This document shows, in pieces, positions 52,779-64,000 of a stretch of DNA of 64,000 nt; the stretch's first letter is position 1; the number at the start of each line of letters is the position of its first letter. Origin of the DNA: Aphelocoma coerulescens (taxonomy: Eukaryota; Chordata; Aves; Passeriformes; Corvidae); the NCBI RefSeq assembly GCF_041296385.1, contig NW_027184063.1, positions 1,488,001-1,552,000 of the forward strand, in the 5' to 3' direction. A program made the translations under genes and the position numbers. The notes beneath the pieces are model-generated. The model was not told the origin of the DNA. It did not search any database and saw nothing but the letters and a program-made list of their open reading frames with translations.

Positions 52779-54151
52779 TGTAGCGGGTTCGGTTTGCCCC
52801 CGGGCACAAACACCAATTTAGTGTAGTGGCTTGGTCCAAAATACTCATTACTGTTTATCTTCTGTGAGATAAGAGTTAGGAGAAATGCAAAGCAGGCACC
52901 AAACTTGAGAGAATATAAAGAAGTTAATTAACTGACCTAAAAGAGGGAAAAAAAAACTTATACCATACGTTCAGAACTCTCCTCCCCTCCCCACCTTCCT
53001 CCCTTCTCCCACTGACAAATGTAAGAAGACAACCCTTAAGATGTTCAGTCTGTTTACCACTCCCATAATAACCTTGTTCAGTCCATTTGAAAGAGAAGTC
53101 TCTTCTTGCTCGTGCTAAGAAAACATTATCACAACGAGACAGCCGCCCACTTCCAAATATTGTTCAGTCCATTTAGGAAGAGGTCTCTCTGCTCGCATGT
53201 GAGTCCCTTCCCCCAACCTGCAGAGCTTTTCCCACAACTGCTTTCGAGGTTTCAATCTTGAAGTTTTTGGGGTACTCTTTTAAAGTTGAGCCATCCAGAA
53301 ACAAAAGTTCTCTTCACCCATCTCTGGGAGCATTTCATCTCTAAGAACAGAGGCCCTTCTCCTTCCCTGGGAGCAAAGGGTCTTCCTCATCTTCATCTTT
53401 AGGGCTATCTCTGGGAGCATCTCTAGGAATTGAGGTCTTCTCCTTTTCCATTTGGAGCAAAAGTCCTCACCTGGTTCATGTCTCCCTGTCCAAACTTCTC
53501 TTGAAATTACAGCTGCTTCAGCATCTGCCTATCTCAGCGCAGCTGCTTTTCCTCAGGAGTTGAACACTCCACCCCCCATATCTTCATGAAATTACAACAG
53601 GACACTCAGATATATCATAGCTTCACAACAGACTTTCAGCTTTAAGCATCTCCTCTTTCTCTTCCGCCAGGTTTTCAGCTCTTCACAGCACTAAAAGGGT
53701 TAATCTCACCTCGGCCTTGCAGCTGGAATGTGGCTTCTCGCTATTGGTCACCTGACCTCTGCCAGACAGCGGTGCCGCTTTTGCTGAAATCTTGGCCGCA
53801 GTGGAGGGGTGGGGGAGGGGAGAGCCGAGCTGCTCTGGCTGCCCACAGCCCTGCTGGGGGGGGGGTCATCCTGGAGCCGTGGCCTGGCCCAGCCTGGCCT
53901 GAGAAGGCCTGGGCATGGCCCACTTGCCCCCCACTCAGGCCCTGCAACCACCTGTCCCAGCACCGGAAACGAGAGAGAGCTTGAGGAGGAGTTTGTCTAT
54001 TCTTAAGTGTGTATCACAGAGGCAGTCACAATTTTAAGTGGCTTAAAGAATTGTCCATATTCAAACTGGCCATCTGATAGGTCCTGTGCAGTCATAGAGG
54101 AAGATGTAAGAAGAACTTCACTTCCGAGACCCAGCTTGCTAACCTATGACA
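52779..54151 (-). repeat. Long solo LTR, right arm
   Basis: Partner of 24671-26048. Plus strand TGTAGCGGG...CTATGACA. CTGGG follows at 54152-54156, but the matching left duplication is missing because the gag-pro deletion ends exactly at this LTR's edge. Confidence 0.8.
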
Positions 54152-57100
54152 CTGGGCTAACCAAGAATCCTTCTGCAGTTGGGCTCCTGAAAGTAGAAGA
54201 GCATTGAGTGCCAATGGCCACCTCAACAGTGCATCACCGGCAGTACCGAACAAATAGAGATGCCGTAATTCCCAGCCACACGACGATCCTGAACTGGAGA
54301 GCCAAGGGGTGGTCAGCACGACCCACTCACCCTTCAACAGCCCCATTTGTTCTGTGTGCAAGTCTGACGGGGAATGGTTATTGACTGTGGACTATCGTGC
54401 CTTGAATGAAGTGACTCCACCATTGAGCGCTGCCGTACCGGACATGTTGGAGCTCCAGTATGAGCTGGAGTCCAAAGCAGCGAAGGGGTACACCAATTTT
54501 GACACTGCTAATGCATTTGTCTCCATTCCTCCGGCAGTAGAGTGCAGGCCTCAGTTTGCCTTCACTTGGAGGGGTGTGCAGTACACCTGGAACCGACTGC
54601 CCCAGGGGTGGAAGCACAATCCCACCATCTGCCATGGACTGATCCAGACTGCACTGAAAAAGATTGAGGCTCCAGAACATCTGCAGTACATCGACGACAT
54701 CATTGTGCATGGGAACATGGCAACGGAGGTATTTGGGAAAGGAGAGAAAATCATCCAGATTCTCCTGGAAGTCGGCTTTGCCATCAAGAAGAGCAAAGTC
54801 AAGGGACCTGCTTAAGAGATCCAGTTCCTGGGCCTGAAATGGCAAGATGGATGGCATCAGATTCCCACTGAGGTCATCAATAAGATCACAGTGATGTCTC
54901 CACCAACCAACAAGAAGGAAACACGAGCTTTCCTAGGTGTCATAGGCTTTTGGAGGATGCACCTTCCCGAGTACAGCCAGATCGTGAGCCCTCTCTACCT
55001 GGTCACCCATAAGAAGAATGATTTCTACTGGGGCCCTGAACAGTAGCAAGCCTTTGCCCAGATCAAGCAGGAAATCACTTATGCAGTAGCCTTGGGCCCG
55101 GTAAGGACAGGACCAGAGGTGAAGAACGTGCTCTACTCTGCAGCCGGGAACAATGGTCTGTCCTGGAGCCTGTGGCAGAAGGTGCTTGGTGAGACTTGGG
55201 GTCAACCACTGGGATTCTGGAGCCAAAGCTACAGAGGCTCAGAAGCCCACTGCACTCCAACAGAGAGGGAAATCCTGGCAGCCTATGAAGGAATCCAAGC
55301 CGCTGAGGAGGTCATTGGCACCGAAGCACAACTCCTCCTGGCACCCCGACTACCAGTGCTGGGCCAGATGTTCAAAGCAAAGGTTCCCTCTACCCACCAC
55401 ACCACTGATGCTACATGGAACATGTGGATTGCTCTCATCACACAGCGCGCCTGTATTGGAAACCCAAATTGCCCTGGGACCATAAAAATAATCACAAATT
55501 GGCCCAAATGTGAAAGCTTTGGTCTCAGTGACGAAGAAGAACAGGAACAAATGACATGCGTGAGGACGCTCCACCATACAACCAACTGCCAGCAGAACAA
55601 ACACGCTACGCTCTTTCCACTGATGCTTCTTGTCGCATTGTAGGGATGAAACAAAAGTGGAAAGCAGCCATATGGAGTCCCACACAACAGCTTGCAGAGG
55701 CCACTGAGGGAGAAGGTGGATCGAGCCAACTTGCCGAACTCAAAGCCATCCAGTTGGCTCTGGACATTGCTGAAAGAGAGAAGTGGCCAGAGCTCTACCT
55801 CTACACTGATTCATGGATGGTAGCCAATGCTCTGTGGTGGTGGCTGGAAAGGTGGAAAAAGGCACACTGGCAGCTCAAGGGAAAATCAATCTGCGCTGCT
55901 GATGAGTGGAAAGGCATTGCCACTTGGGTAGAGAAGCTACCTGTGAGAATCCGCCATGTAGATGCCCATGTCCCCAAGAGTGGGGCTGATGAGGAACACT
56001 GAAACAATGAACAGGTAGATCAGGCTGTGAAAATAGAGGTGTCCAAGATAGATTTGGGTTGTCAGCACAAGGGAGAGTTGTTCCTAGCTTGATGTGCCCA
56101 TGATGCCTCAGGCCATCAAGGCAGAGATGCCACCTGTAAGTGGGCACAAGGCTGAGGGGTGGATCTAACCATGGACAGTATCTCCCAGGTTATCCATGGC
56201 TGTGAGACATGCGCTGCAATCAAGCAGGCCAAGCAGGTGAAGCCTCTGTGGTATGGTGGGCGATGGTCTAAATACAAGTATGGAGAGGCCTGGCAGATTG
56301 ATTACATCACACTGCCTCAAACCTGCCAAGGCAAGCGCTATGTGCTCACAATGGTGGAAGCCACCACTGGAGGTTGGGGTCCCTCCCCCCTGCCATGGAG
56401 CCCTGGGAGAGGGGCCCTGGGGGGGAGACATGGGGTTTCCCTGCCCCTGGTCAGCCTCATTCCCCATTGGTTGGTTTGTGCTTCCCTGTGTGGCCAAGAA
56501 CCCTTGGGTCCCATGACTGGAGGACTTCCTCAGCAGAGCCCCGGCCATACGGCTGGGGAAATAAACATCTCTGAAACATCTACCATGAATCTCTCCATAT
56601 ATATTTTTTTCCACGGGACTCCTGGTACATATATGCGTGTTACAGTAATCCCCGCTGTAACAACTGGATGGTTGGAAACCTACCCTGCGCCTCACGCTAC
56701 TGCCCGGAACACCATCCTGGGCCTGGAAAAGCAAGTCCTTTGGAGGCATGGTACCCCTGAGAGAATTGAGTCTGACAATGGGACTCATTTCAAGAACAGC
56801 CTTATCAACACCTGGGCTAGAGAACATGGCATTGAGTGGGTGTACCACATCCCTTACCATGCACCAGCAGCTGGGGAAATGGAACAGTGCAATGGCCTGC
56901 TCAAAACCACCTTGAGGGCACTGGGTGGGGGAACTTTCAAAAACTGGGAGGTGCATTTAGCTAAGGCCTCATGGTTGGTGAACACCTGAGGCTCCACCAA
57001 CCGAGCAGGGCCTGCCCAATCCAAACCCCTGCATATAGTAGGGACATGGTCCCAGCAGTGCATGTCAGGGGACTCTTGGGAAAAACTGTTTGGATTACTT

Positions 57101-57240
57101 CTGCATTGAGTACAGACAAACCCATCTGTGGGGTTGTCTTTGCTCAGGGGCCAGGTTGTACATGGAGGGTAATGCAGAAGAATGGAGAAACACGTTGCAT
57201 ACCGCAGGGAGATTTGATGGTGGGTGAGAACCGCTTGTAA
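54152..57240 (+). pseudogene. ERVL pol remnant, right arm
   Basis: RT (VDYRALNE, YIDD at about 54688), RNase H (STDASC, YTDSW near 55620-55815) and integrase (SDNGTHFKN near 56775) with stops at 54813-54815, about 55045 and 56002. A solo LTR of the cold-shock family interrupts integrase at 56372-56662. Non-functional. Confidence 0.85.
56372..56662 (+). repeat. Solo LTR of cold-shock element A, right arm
   Basis: 291 bp, GGTTGGGG...GCTGTAACA, flanked by ACTGGA at 56366-56371 and 56663-56668. Insertion point and duplication are identical to the full-length element in the left arm. This shows a shared insertion followed by LTR-LTR recombination here. Confidence 0.92.
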
Positions 57241-57381
57241 TGTCTGAATGCCTGTACATGTTTGTTGAGTGTCACTGCCACTGTTTGTATATAGCTGTAT
57301 AAATATGGATAAATGTGTGTGTTTTGAGTTGAAATGTATTAATTTGGGCATTGAGCAGACGGTATGGAATAAGGGGTGGAA

Positions 57382-58445
57382 TGTCCTGGGATGATGTTGT
57401 GAAGCCGCTTTATTCCTTAACCGTCTGCTCAATGCCCAAGGAGGCTGCATCTTTAAGGTGGACCCCGGGGGCACGGCCAGAACCATGGGACCGAGTGGGG
57501 GTCGGTTGAATGGTGGGGGCCCAATGGCTCAGGGGCTTGAGAGTCTCGGCGGGGCCTGGGAGGGAGTGCGCCAGGAGTGCTGTGTGGCTCTTTAGGGTTT
57601 TGTTCTGGCTAGCTGGAAAAAGGTTCAGTTGGAGTTTTTTTGTTCTTTTTCCCTTCCCTCAACCTTGCCTCACTGCCTCCCTTCCCTTCCCTCTGGTCTG
57701 GGGAGCCTGCGGGGTGGCCTCAGCAGGCTCGCAGGATGGCCCCAGCTGGTCCGAGCCTCTGTGTCGGTTCCCTCTCTGGGCATTTCCTGTATTTTGAGGT
57801 TTGTTTTTTCCTGTTCTACCCTGTTTTCTTTTGTGTTAATAAACTGGGTTTTTTCCCACTGTCACTTGCTGTGAACAATTGGTCTCATTGGTGGAGGAAA
57901 AGGGGAGGGCCTTTTTGCCTTTGGAGGAGACGCTCATTCTGGAGCACTTCTGATGCCTTAAGAGGCCTCCTAGAAACAGAGACTAGACAGGAGTAAGGGA
58001 ATAAAAGTAGGTATTTATTTGAAAGGCCTTCAAAGGTACCCCCTGGGGAGCCAGAGGCTATTGCCAAGATGGACCCCAAGATGGATGACAGCTCACGAGT
58101 TCTTCACACAGCTCACGAGTTCTTCACACTTTTATAGGTTTGGTTCATTTACATAGCAGGCTTAATTCTCCAATTAAAGCTTCAGTTTAATGACGGCATT
58201 TTCCCTGTGCTCCCTCCCATAGAGGCTCTTTGGGTGATACTTTTTGGGCCTAGGATGGTCTGGGTGTCCTTGAAGAGCAGGCCCAGAGAGGCTTTGTTAT
58301 GTCTACCTAGCACGAGAGAGCAGAAATGAACAGGCTACAAGAAACTTCCGAGTTACACACTAAGCAGTACAGAATTTGAAAAATAGAGAAGGTAAAACCT
58401 AAGGCATCACTTCCTCCTAAAATTTTGTCTCAAAAAACCGAGAGA
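57382..58445 (+). repeat. ERVL 3' LTR, right arm (contains nested LTR)
   Basis: Starts TGTCCTGGGATGATG after the GGGGTGGAA purine tract and ends CCGAGAGA. Interrupted by 57951-58409. Confidence 0.8.
57951..58409 (-). repeat. Nested solo LTR with 10-bp inverted termini, right arm
   Basis: TGATGCCTTA...TAAGGCATCA, flanked by CTTC at 57947-57950 and 58410-58413. Longer than the left copy partly because of a 20-bp tandem duplication (AGCTCACGAGTTCTTCACAC twice). Confidence 0.85.
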
Positions 58446-58887
58446 CTGGTCAAGGAGGAACCTGTGCCTTTCTAGGACAGGAATGTTCACTTCTACCAGT
58501 GATGGGTTTGAAGTCCAACAATCAGGAATCACCTCGATAGAAAGAGCAGTAGAAGAGCGACAGGAAGAAGAAAATTCTTCTTGGTGTCATTGGCTTCATG
58601 GCTGCCAAATTGGAGGCTGCTGTGCAATGCATTTGTGGCAGTCACTGTAATCACTGCAGTGTGAGCACTTGGTGTGTTATGATTCCATGTGAGAGCTCTT
58701 GTGACACTTTGTGCTGGGAAATGGAGCACTGAGACTTGTCTAAAAAGAGACACAGTCTCAAGAAAAAAGGTGGATTTGATAAATAACAGAGAATAGCGAC
58801 TAATTAGGCGTGTTTTAAAAAGAATGTGAATTATAGCTCTGGGTAAAGAACTTGAAGAGAACTCAATTGAAGAACAAGAGGCGATGC

Positions 58888-60181
58888 TGTACTAGTTGGA
58901 AAACAAACTAGTGGGAGACACCAAGTCAGAATAACAATTTAATAGGAAAACAAAAATAAAGGCAGAAAACACTGGTTCAGACTGACAGAGTCAAGATACA
59001 ACCTGAGTCCCTGTTAATCAGGGTGGTGGTAGCAGTCTGGTAGAATGGTGGCTGCAGTCCTCTGAAGTGGTGATGCTGTAGAAAAAAGGGTCTGCTCTTC
59101 CTCAGGTCCAGTGGTGGCTGAGTAGCTCCTGTCCTCTGGAAATCCAGTGGAAGGGTAGTTTCTGGTGTTCAGAATCTCAGATTATATCCAGGATGGAATG
59201 CTTGGTTCCTCCCTCTGGGTGGAACATCTCACAATGGGGTAATGAGTCATGAGGCCAAGTGTTGATTAGGCTCATTAACAGAAGATAGTCTGGAGGGAGT
59301 TATCTCTGAGTCATGGGGCAGGAATGGGCCATTAACAGCAAGATAGTCTGGGGGGAGGAGGCAAGGAAACACTGCCCCACCTGATTTCAACAGCTCATGA
59401 GGATGGTAATTGTGAGGAATGAGACAACTCTTTGTAGAAATTAAAACAATTTATTAAAACAGAAAAATTGAAAAATTGCAAAAATTAACAAACTATAAAA
59501 ATTTGGGATCCTAGTGGCTCAGGAGGTATGCCCCAGGAGCGCAGGGATTCAGGAGCTTCAGGCTTAGGCAGCTCTGAACCTCAAGTAGAGAAAAAAAACT
59601 TGCAGTGCTAGGCTGGTCAAAAAGAAATATATATATTTCTAAAGGCCCCTGAAAAGGAGTAGGTTTCTCCAGCACTGAACTTAGCAAGCTGGAGGGGAAA
59701 GGGAAATGAGAGAGGACGTGTCTTTCTCTTGCACCTTTATAGCTTTTGCTCCACCCACAGTCTGCCCACAGTTTAAGGTGATTGGTGTTTTCCCTTTGAC
59801 AGATTACCTCTGTCAACCAATGGCTCCTCCTTGTCAGAGGGGTGGTATTAGTTGAGATAAGAGTCATGGAGCTTACCGGGGTATGGCTATGGGGGCTGGG
59901 CTGTTTGTTGCAACCGGGGTTTTTAAAATCTGCCTTGAAACCAAGGTACAAGTAAAACATAAAAAAATACATCCAACACATCTTAAATCACTTGTAAAAG
60001 TATACAGTAAACACAGGAAGACCATAAAAACTTGATCTGTGTACCTGGGCTGATGGGTTAATTTTAACATTCAATTTAAAAATATTAAGCTCAAATTAAT
60101 TAAGGCACTTAATACGCAAAGACCAAGCACAAATAGGGATTTCATGTATGACAGTAATAGAACACACTGCAACCCAGGACA
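58888..60181 (-). repeat. Solo LTR partner of 17405-17955, split by a younger LTR
   Basis: Flanked by GATGC at 58883-58887 and 60182-60186. Interrupted at 59411-60153. Confidence 0.85.
59411..60153 (-). repeat. Arm-specific solo LTR (743 bp), TSD GTAAT
   Basis: TGTGAGGAATG...CATGTATGACA with GTAAT at 59406-59410 and 60154-60158. On the minus strand it has CTATAAAGG (about 59740) and AATAAA (about 59453). The left arm has the empty site with a single GTAAT-equivalent. It inserted after the arms separated. Confidence 0.88.
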
Positions 60182-60186
60182 GATGC

Positions 60187-62344
60187 CTTTATGGCTAATA
60201 CTTAAATCGAAGGTTCTATTATCGAAAAAATTGGTATGCAGGTTGTAATTCATCTGTAGGTCCAAGCACTGATTAAAGCAGCAAGGCCTGAACAACAGGC
60301 CCTGAGTCAAAGTTGACCTCTAGATGAACCTTCCAACCAAAAGTTATCTTTGTATCTGCTCATTCATGAAGCATTATGAGCAATATGATCTCTCTATGTG
60401 TTCATTGGTGAAAGGTGGATTTACCTTTCTGTGTTTGAAAACCAGACAAGACCCCATCTGGCCTTGTTTGGGGGTGAAGGATCAAAGTCAACTCCCTTGT
60501 TCCTCCTTGAGCCCTGGCCAGGCTTTAGGAGAAGCCAAAGAGAAGACTGAAACCAAATGTTCCCACACTGGAAGTGATGTCAGCTTGTTTGTTTGACAGT
60601 GTAAAAGCTGGGCCCCTCTCACAGCGAGGGTGGAGCCTCGTTGCCTGCAAAGGTGGAGGCACTGCAGGAATTCCCAGTGTGCAGGAGTGGCTCTGCAGTC
60701 CTTGGCTGGGACAGTTTCCCCCAGCTGATGGGTGGGTCTGGCTGATGGTAAAGTCTGAGGGTTACAGGGGATGGAGCTTGGTTAATCACTGCAGGCAATC
60801 TTTGGCAGTGATGATTGGGGGCATTGCTGAGCTTAACCTTTTGTAATTCTTTGCTAATGATTGTGTGCTTTGCTAAGCTTCCCTTTTTGTAATTCTTTGC
60901 AGTTTTGCATTATATAAATTACACAATTCCATCAGTTGGTGTCTGTGTCTTTGGTGCTGACCCTGCCCACTGGCAAAACAGGACCCCATCCTGCCTAAGA
61001 GTTACCTGGGAAAACACAAACCCTCACTCCAAATGTCCCCCCTTCCTCCTTGTTCCCCCCACTTTATACACTGGCCATGATGTCCTGTGGTCTGGGATAT
61101 CCCTGAGGTCACCTGGGGTCACCTGTCCTGGCTGTGACCCCTCCCAAGCTCCTCCACACCCCCAGCCCCTCCCCAGCATGGCCGGACGATGGGCAGGAAA
61201 GGCCTTGGCTCTGTGCAGGCTCAGCAAGAACAAAACCATCTCTCTGTGATCAACGCTGTGCTCAGCACAGAGCCAAACACAGCCCCACAGAAAGGCCTGG
61301 CAAGGAAATTCCCTCTGCCACAGCCCACAGCAGCACCCTGTGGCCATCCACCATCACCACGGCTCCATGGGCTCCTTTCCATGCCCCGGGCCCTGGCCAC
61401 AGGACCTTGGGCTGGTGGCCACGGCAGCCAACTGTGTCCCAGGGCTCAGTGCCCGTGTCCATGGCAGCAGTGCCCGGCCACGGGCCCTGAGTGCAGGTGA
61501 CCGTGCCAATCCCCATGGCAGCGGGGCCAAGCGTTGGTGTCCGTGGCACCAAAGTGAGGAACGGGTCCCTGTGGCTGCTGCCGTGGCACCTGAGGGCATC
61601 AGCGAGTGTCACTGCAATTGTAGCTGGCACCAGCCCCGGCACCGCTCTGTCCTGAGGGCTGCCATGGCAGCCGAGGGCAGCCACAGGTCTGCGGGCAAGT
61701 GGCCACGGACCCTGAGTGCAGAAATGGGTCCTGGGGGGGGTTTCCAAGGGAACTGGAACTGCTGAGGGTTGCCATGGCATCCAACCCCTGCAGTGGGGGT
61801 CAGTGTCCATGGCCACAGCATTGGTCAGTGTCCATGACCACAGTCCCTTGCAATGGCCCAGTGCAGGTTGGGATGATCATCCACCCTCACAGCTGGCCCA
61901 GGGCATGCCTGGAGTGGTCTTGGTGGCACCTTGGGCTTGGCACACTTTGAGGAGGGTGCCTGTTTTCAGTGGGGAAACTTAGGAATTTCAGATTCTTTAA
62001 AAAAAAAGAAGGAAACCCCTCCTTGGCTGAGTGCAGCCAGTTCTCCAAGCAAAGCAGGTCCCAGGTGAGCCCCGTGGTGCATTTGATGCTGAGCCCTGGA
62101 ACCTCAGGGCCTGAGAGGAGATTGCACAAACCTCTCATAGTGTTGGTATCAAAAGGGAAGCACCAAGTACTTACAAAACAGAAGCACCCTGAAGCATTAA
62201 TGAGCCCCACTGAGTGTTGGTACTGACAAAGGCTCTCCAAGGACTAATTAAAGCAGATAATTGGGGGCCTTGATTGCACAAACCTCTCCTAGAGTTGGTA
62301 TCAATAGGGAAGCACCAAGTACTTACCAAACAGAAGCACCCTGA
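60187..62344. other. Non-coding palindrome segment, right copy
   Basis: Inverted partner of 14918-17399 with the same GC-rich degenerate units. A small deletion removes one copy of the TTAGTCCCTGG word relative to the left arm. No gene recognised. Confidence 0.5.
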
Positions 62345-62716
62345 TGTTGCAAAATGAATCGACGACTTAGGTGAGGAGAGATCTTGCAGGCAACCGATAC
62401 GATTGATATATGCAAGCTCCGTTTATTAGCAATACAAAGGCACTTATATAGAGTATTGAATACAAGCTTATCAGTTCTTTAATTAGTTGAAACTTATAAA
62501 AGCACATTCTGACCTCTACATAATTGGGTTAGATAAAAAGACTACATTTGGCAAGCTTCTTATTGTTTATGTTTTGTCTTGAGAGATCAAAGATCTTCCT
62601 CCCTTCTTAGGGATAGTCCATCTTATCAGCACAGCTGCACCTCTCAAAACTCCCTTCTGGTTCCCAGGTTGGTTTCTCACACAGGGATTTGTCTCATGTA
62701 GAATTTTTCTCACACA
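62345..62716 (-). repeat. LTR (372 bp), right-arm copy, 3' LTR of a provirus
   Basis: Partner of 14547-14917; minus strand TGTGTGAG...GCAACA. TATATAAG and AATAAA are on the minus strand. Confidence 0.82.
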
Positions 62717-62752
62717 GGCCTTTTTACTTGTACAGTTGGATTATTGATCCAA

Positions 62753-62941
62753 TCATTCTATCAATGAGCCATGTCCCTGCTCCTCTAACCATTCTCCAAT
62801 AATTCCCCTTTTTTCTTTTTGTAAAGGCAATATTTGATTGGCTACAGATGTAGTAATTTTGTATATCATTTTTTGCAAGCACTGGCACAAACACAGTAAG
62901 CACACTATTGCTAATAGTATTACTAGTCCTACAGTAATCAA
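62753..62941 (-). pseudogene. Retroviral Env C-terminus fragment
   Basis: The minus-strand frame begins inside a strongly hydrophobic segment with Cys pairs (LLAIVCLLCLCQCLQ), then a short cytoplasmic tail ending GEWLEEQGHGSLIE, followed within 40 bases by the LTR. This matches a retroviral membrane anchor and tail. Sequence upstream (to the right) does not continue an env frame, so the provirus is degraded or rearranged. Confidence 0.7.
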
Positions 62942-62993
62942 ATGCTACACAAATAAAACTAGTTATGATTTTAAACCTAATGACTTTAACCAT

Positions 62994-64000
62994 CCCTCTA
63001 AGTTGAAACCGTCTTCTTTTTTTCTATAATTACGTAGTTAATTGATGTAACTCACTTATCTATTAGTGAAGTAGGAAAAAGTGGTTAGAAAGATTTAAAC
63101 AGCACAAGCCTTGGAACCTTTCACAGCCGGGGCTGTGGGCTAATAGTAGAAAATCAATGGCTACTTAACTTTATAATATTATATGTCTAACACTAATAAC
63201 ACACACACTTAACTTATTAAGCATTTGCAAGGTTATATTCAACTTATCCCTCAACTCCATATTAAACTGGGCCCAGACTGGGCCAACAGTTTATGCCAAA
63301 TACCCAGCAGTACTTAACCTTAGCATCACTTAAACTTAACAGAACTTAACCTTAACATCACTTAAACTTTACAGAACTTCAACTTAGCAGAACTTAAAAT
63401 TAACTTCACATAAACTTAACTTTGCTTAAACTTAACAACACTTAACACGAATTAACCTTAACACTACTTAAACGTTACACAACTTAACCTTATCACTTAA
63501 ATTCTGCAGAACTCAAGCTTAACAGAAATTAAAGTTAAAAGAACTTAACTTAACAGAACTTAAATGTAACAGAACTTAAACATAACATCTTCCAGCAAGC
63601 AAGTTTAAGCAAAATAGCATAAAGCTTGTTTGCTAAAACACTAGGTAAAAACATAAATGCATAACTAATTGCTAAATTGACTGCTTTCACTTGATCTAAA
63701 TGGGCAGGCAGCTGATTGAAAATGCCTGCTAATACTCTTATTTCAAGGCAGATGAAAAACAATTTTTCACTTTACTTCTGAGTTTGGTGTTATACTCCAA
63801 AATTTATGTAATATACCCAAAAATTTATGCAATTATTTTTCTTAGTTTTGTCTTTGGAAAGAGTTCTCTGACACCCACCACAAGTCACTAGCAAACACCT
63901 AGGGCAGCTGTTACATTCACCCCAGAGTCTCACTATTTCTCCTGCTATGGAGAGTGGTGGATCTGGCAAGTCCTCAGCTCCTTCACTCAGCCACGTCTCA
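62994..64000. other. AT-rich end segment with tandem AACTTAA repeats
   Basis: 63310-63600 is a degenerate tandem array of 'ACTTAACAGAACTTAA'-type words about 13-18 bases long. The rest is A/T-rich with no credible frame. It may be decayed retroviral internal sequence belonging to the LTR at 62345. Confidence 0.55.

Larger units (their letters stand above)
52179..58445 (+). mobile_element. ERVL-like provirus, right arm (gag-pro deleted)
   Basis: 5' LTR 52179-52765, then only 13 bases of leader before the long LTR 52779-54151, pol remnants to about 57240, and 3' LTR 57382-58445. Compared with the left arm, everything between the leader and the long LTR (gag, protease, cold-shock element B) is gone. 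Confidence 0.82.
45459..62801 (-). repeat. Right arm of the palindrome (inverted copy)
   Basis: Same order of elements as the left arm, in reverse complement. Arm-specific changes visible here: about 4.5 kb of ERVL gag-pro is missing, cold-shock element A is reduced to a solo LTR, a 743-bp LTR has been added at 59411-60153, the zinc-finger gene has seven fingers instead of nine, and a 20-bp tandem duplication sits near 58090-58130. These differences argue against a simple fold-back assembly artefact. Confidence 0.9.

Noticed and set aside
14462..62801. Palindrome as a pure assembly artefact
   Set aside because: The arms differ by whole insertions with their own target duplications, finger number and a 4.5-kb deletion, which a fold-back of one molecule would not create; two collapsed haplotypes remain possible and are listed as a test.

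Overview
The window reads as a songbird-like (passerine) nuclear genome segment. That call is an inference from an OR14-type olfactory receptor, an amplified avian-type C2H2 zinc-finger gene, GC-rich MHC class II beta fragments and heavy endogenous-retrovirus content. I saw no rRNA, tRNA, CRISPR or bacterial-type gene. Most of the 64 kb is nested LTR retroelements and GC-rich tandem repeats; the only host genes that still look open are two zinc-finger copies and one olfactory receptor.

Layout. An imperfect palindrome dominates: left arm about 14462-38462, right arm about 45459-62801 in inverted order, spacer about 38463-45458. Each arm carries, from outside inward: a solo or proviral LTR, a second solo LTR, an ERVL-like class III provirus riddled with younger insertions, a truncated MHC class II beta gene that abuts the ERVL 5' LTR, a C2H2 zinc-finger gene, a GC-rich upstream block and a minisatellite block. 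The spacer holds an olfactory receptor gene, a 70-75 bp minisatellite and a retroviral gag fragment. The extreme left (1-13443) is a second, inverted copy of the spacer's olfactory-receptor block, and its receptor gene is split by a nearly complete young provirus (3242-11468).

Retroelement highlights. (1) The 3242-11468 provirus has 253-bp LTRs differing at 3 sites, a 6-bp target duplication, a tRNA-Phe primer site, gag/pro/pol in three frames linked by two canonical -1 slippery heptamers, a 13-unit 42-bp repeat inside gag, one in-frame stop in protease and an open gamma-type env. (2) Two short non-autonomous LTR elements (20167-22448 and 28215-30450) encode no polymerase. Each carries a Y-box-type cold-shock domain fused behind a Gag-like N-terminus and a basic, GC-rich linker. 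This is the most unusual thing in the window: it looks like a retroelement family with a captured RNA-binding domain. (3) One of them is full length in the left arm and a solo LTR at the same site, with the same 6-bp duplication, in the right arm. It therefore inserted before the arms were duplicated.

The nested insertions give a relative order: MHC beta gene, then ERVL, then solo LTRs and cold-shock elements within ERVL, then inverted duplication, then arm-specific events (loss of gag-pro, LTR-LTR recombination, a new 743-bp LTR, zinc-finger repeat change), with the OR-disrupting provirus as a recent event. Identifications rest on reading motifs and boundaries by eye; no searches were run.
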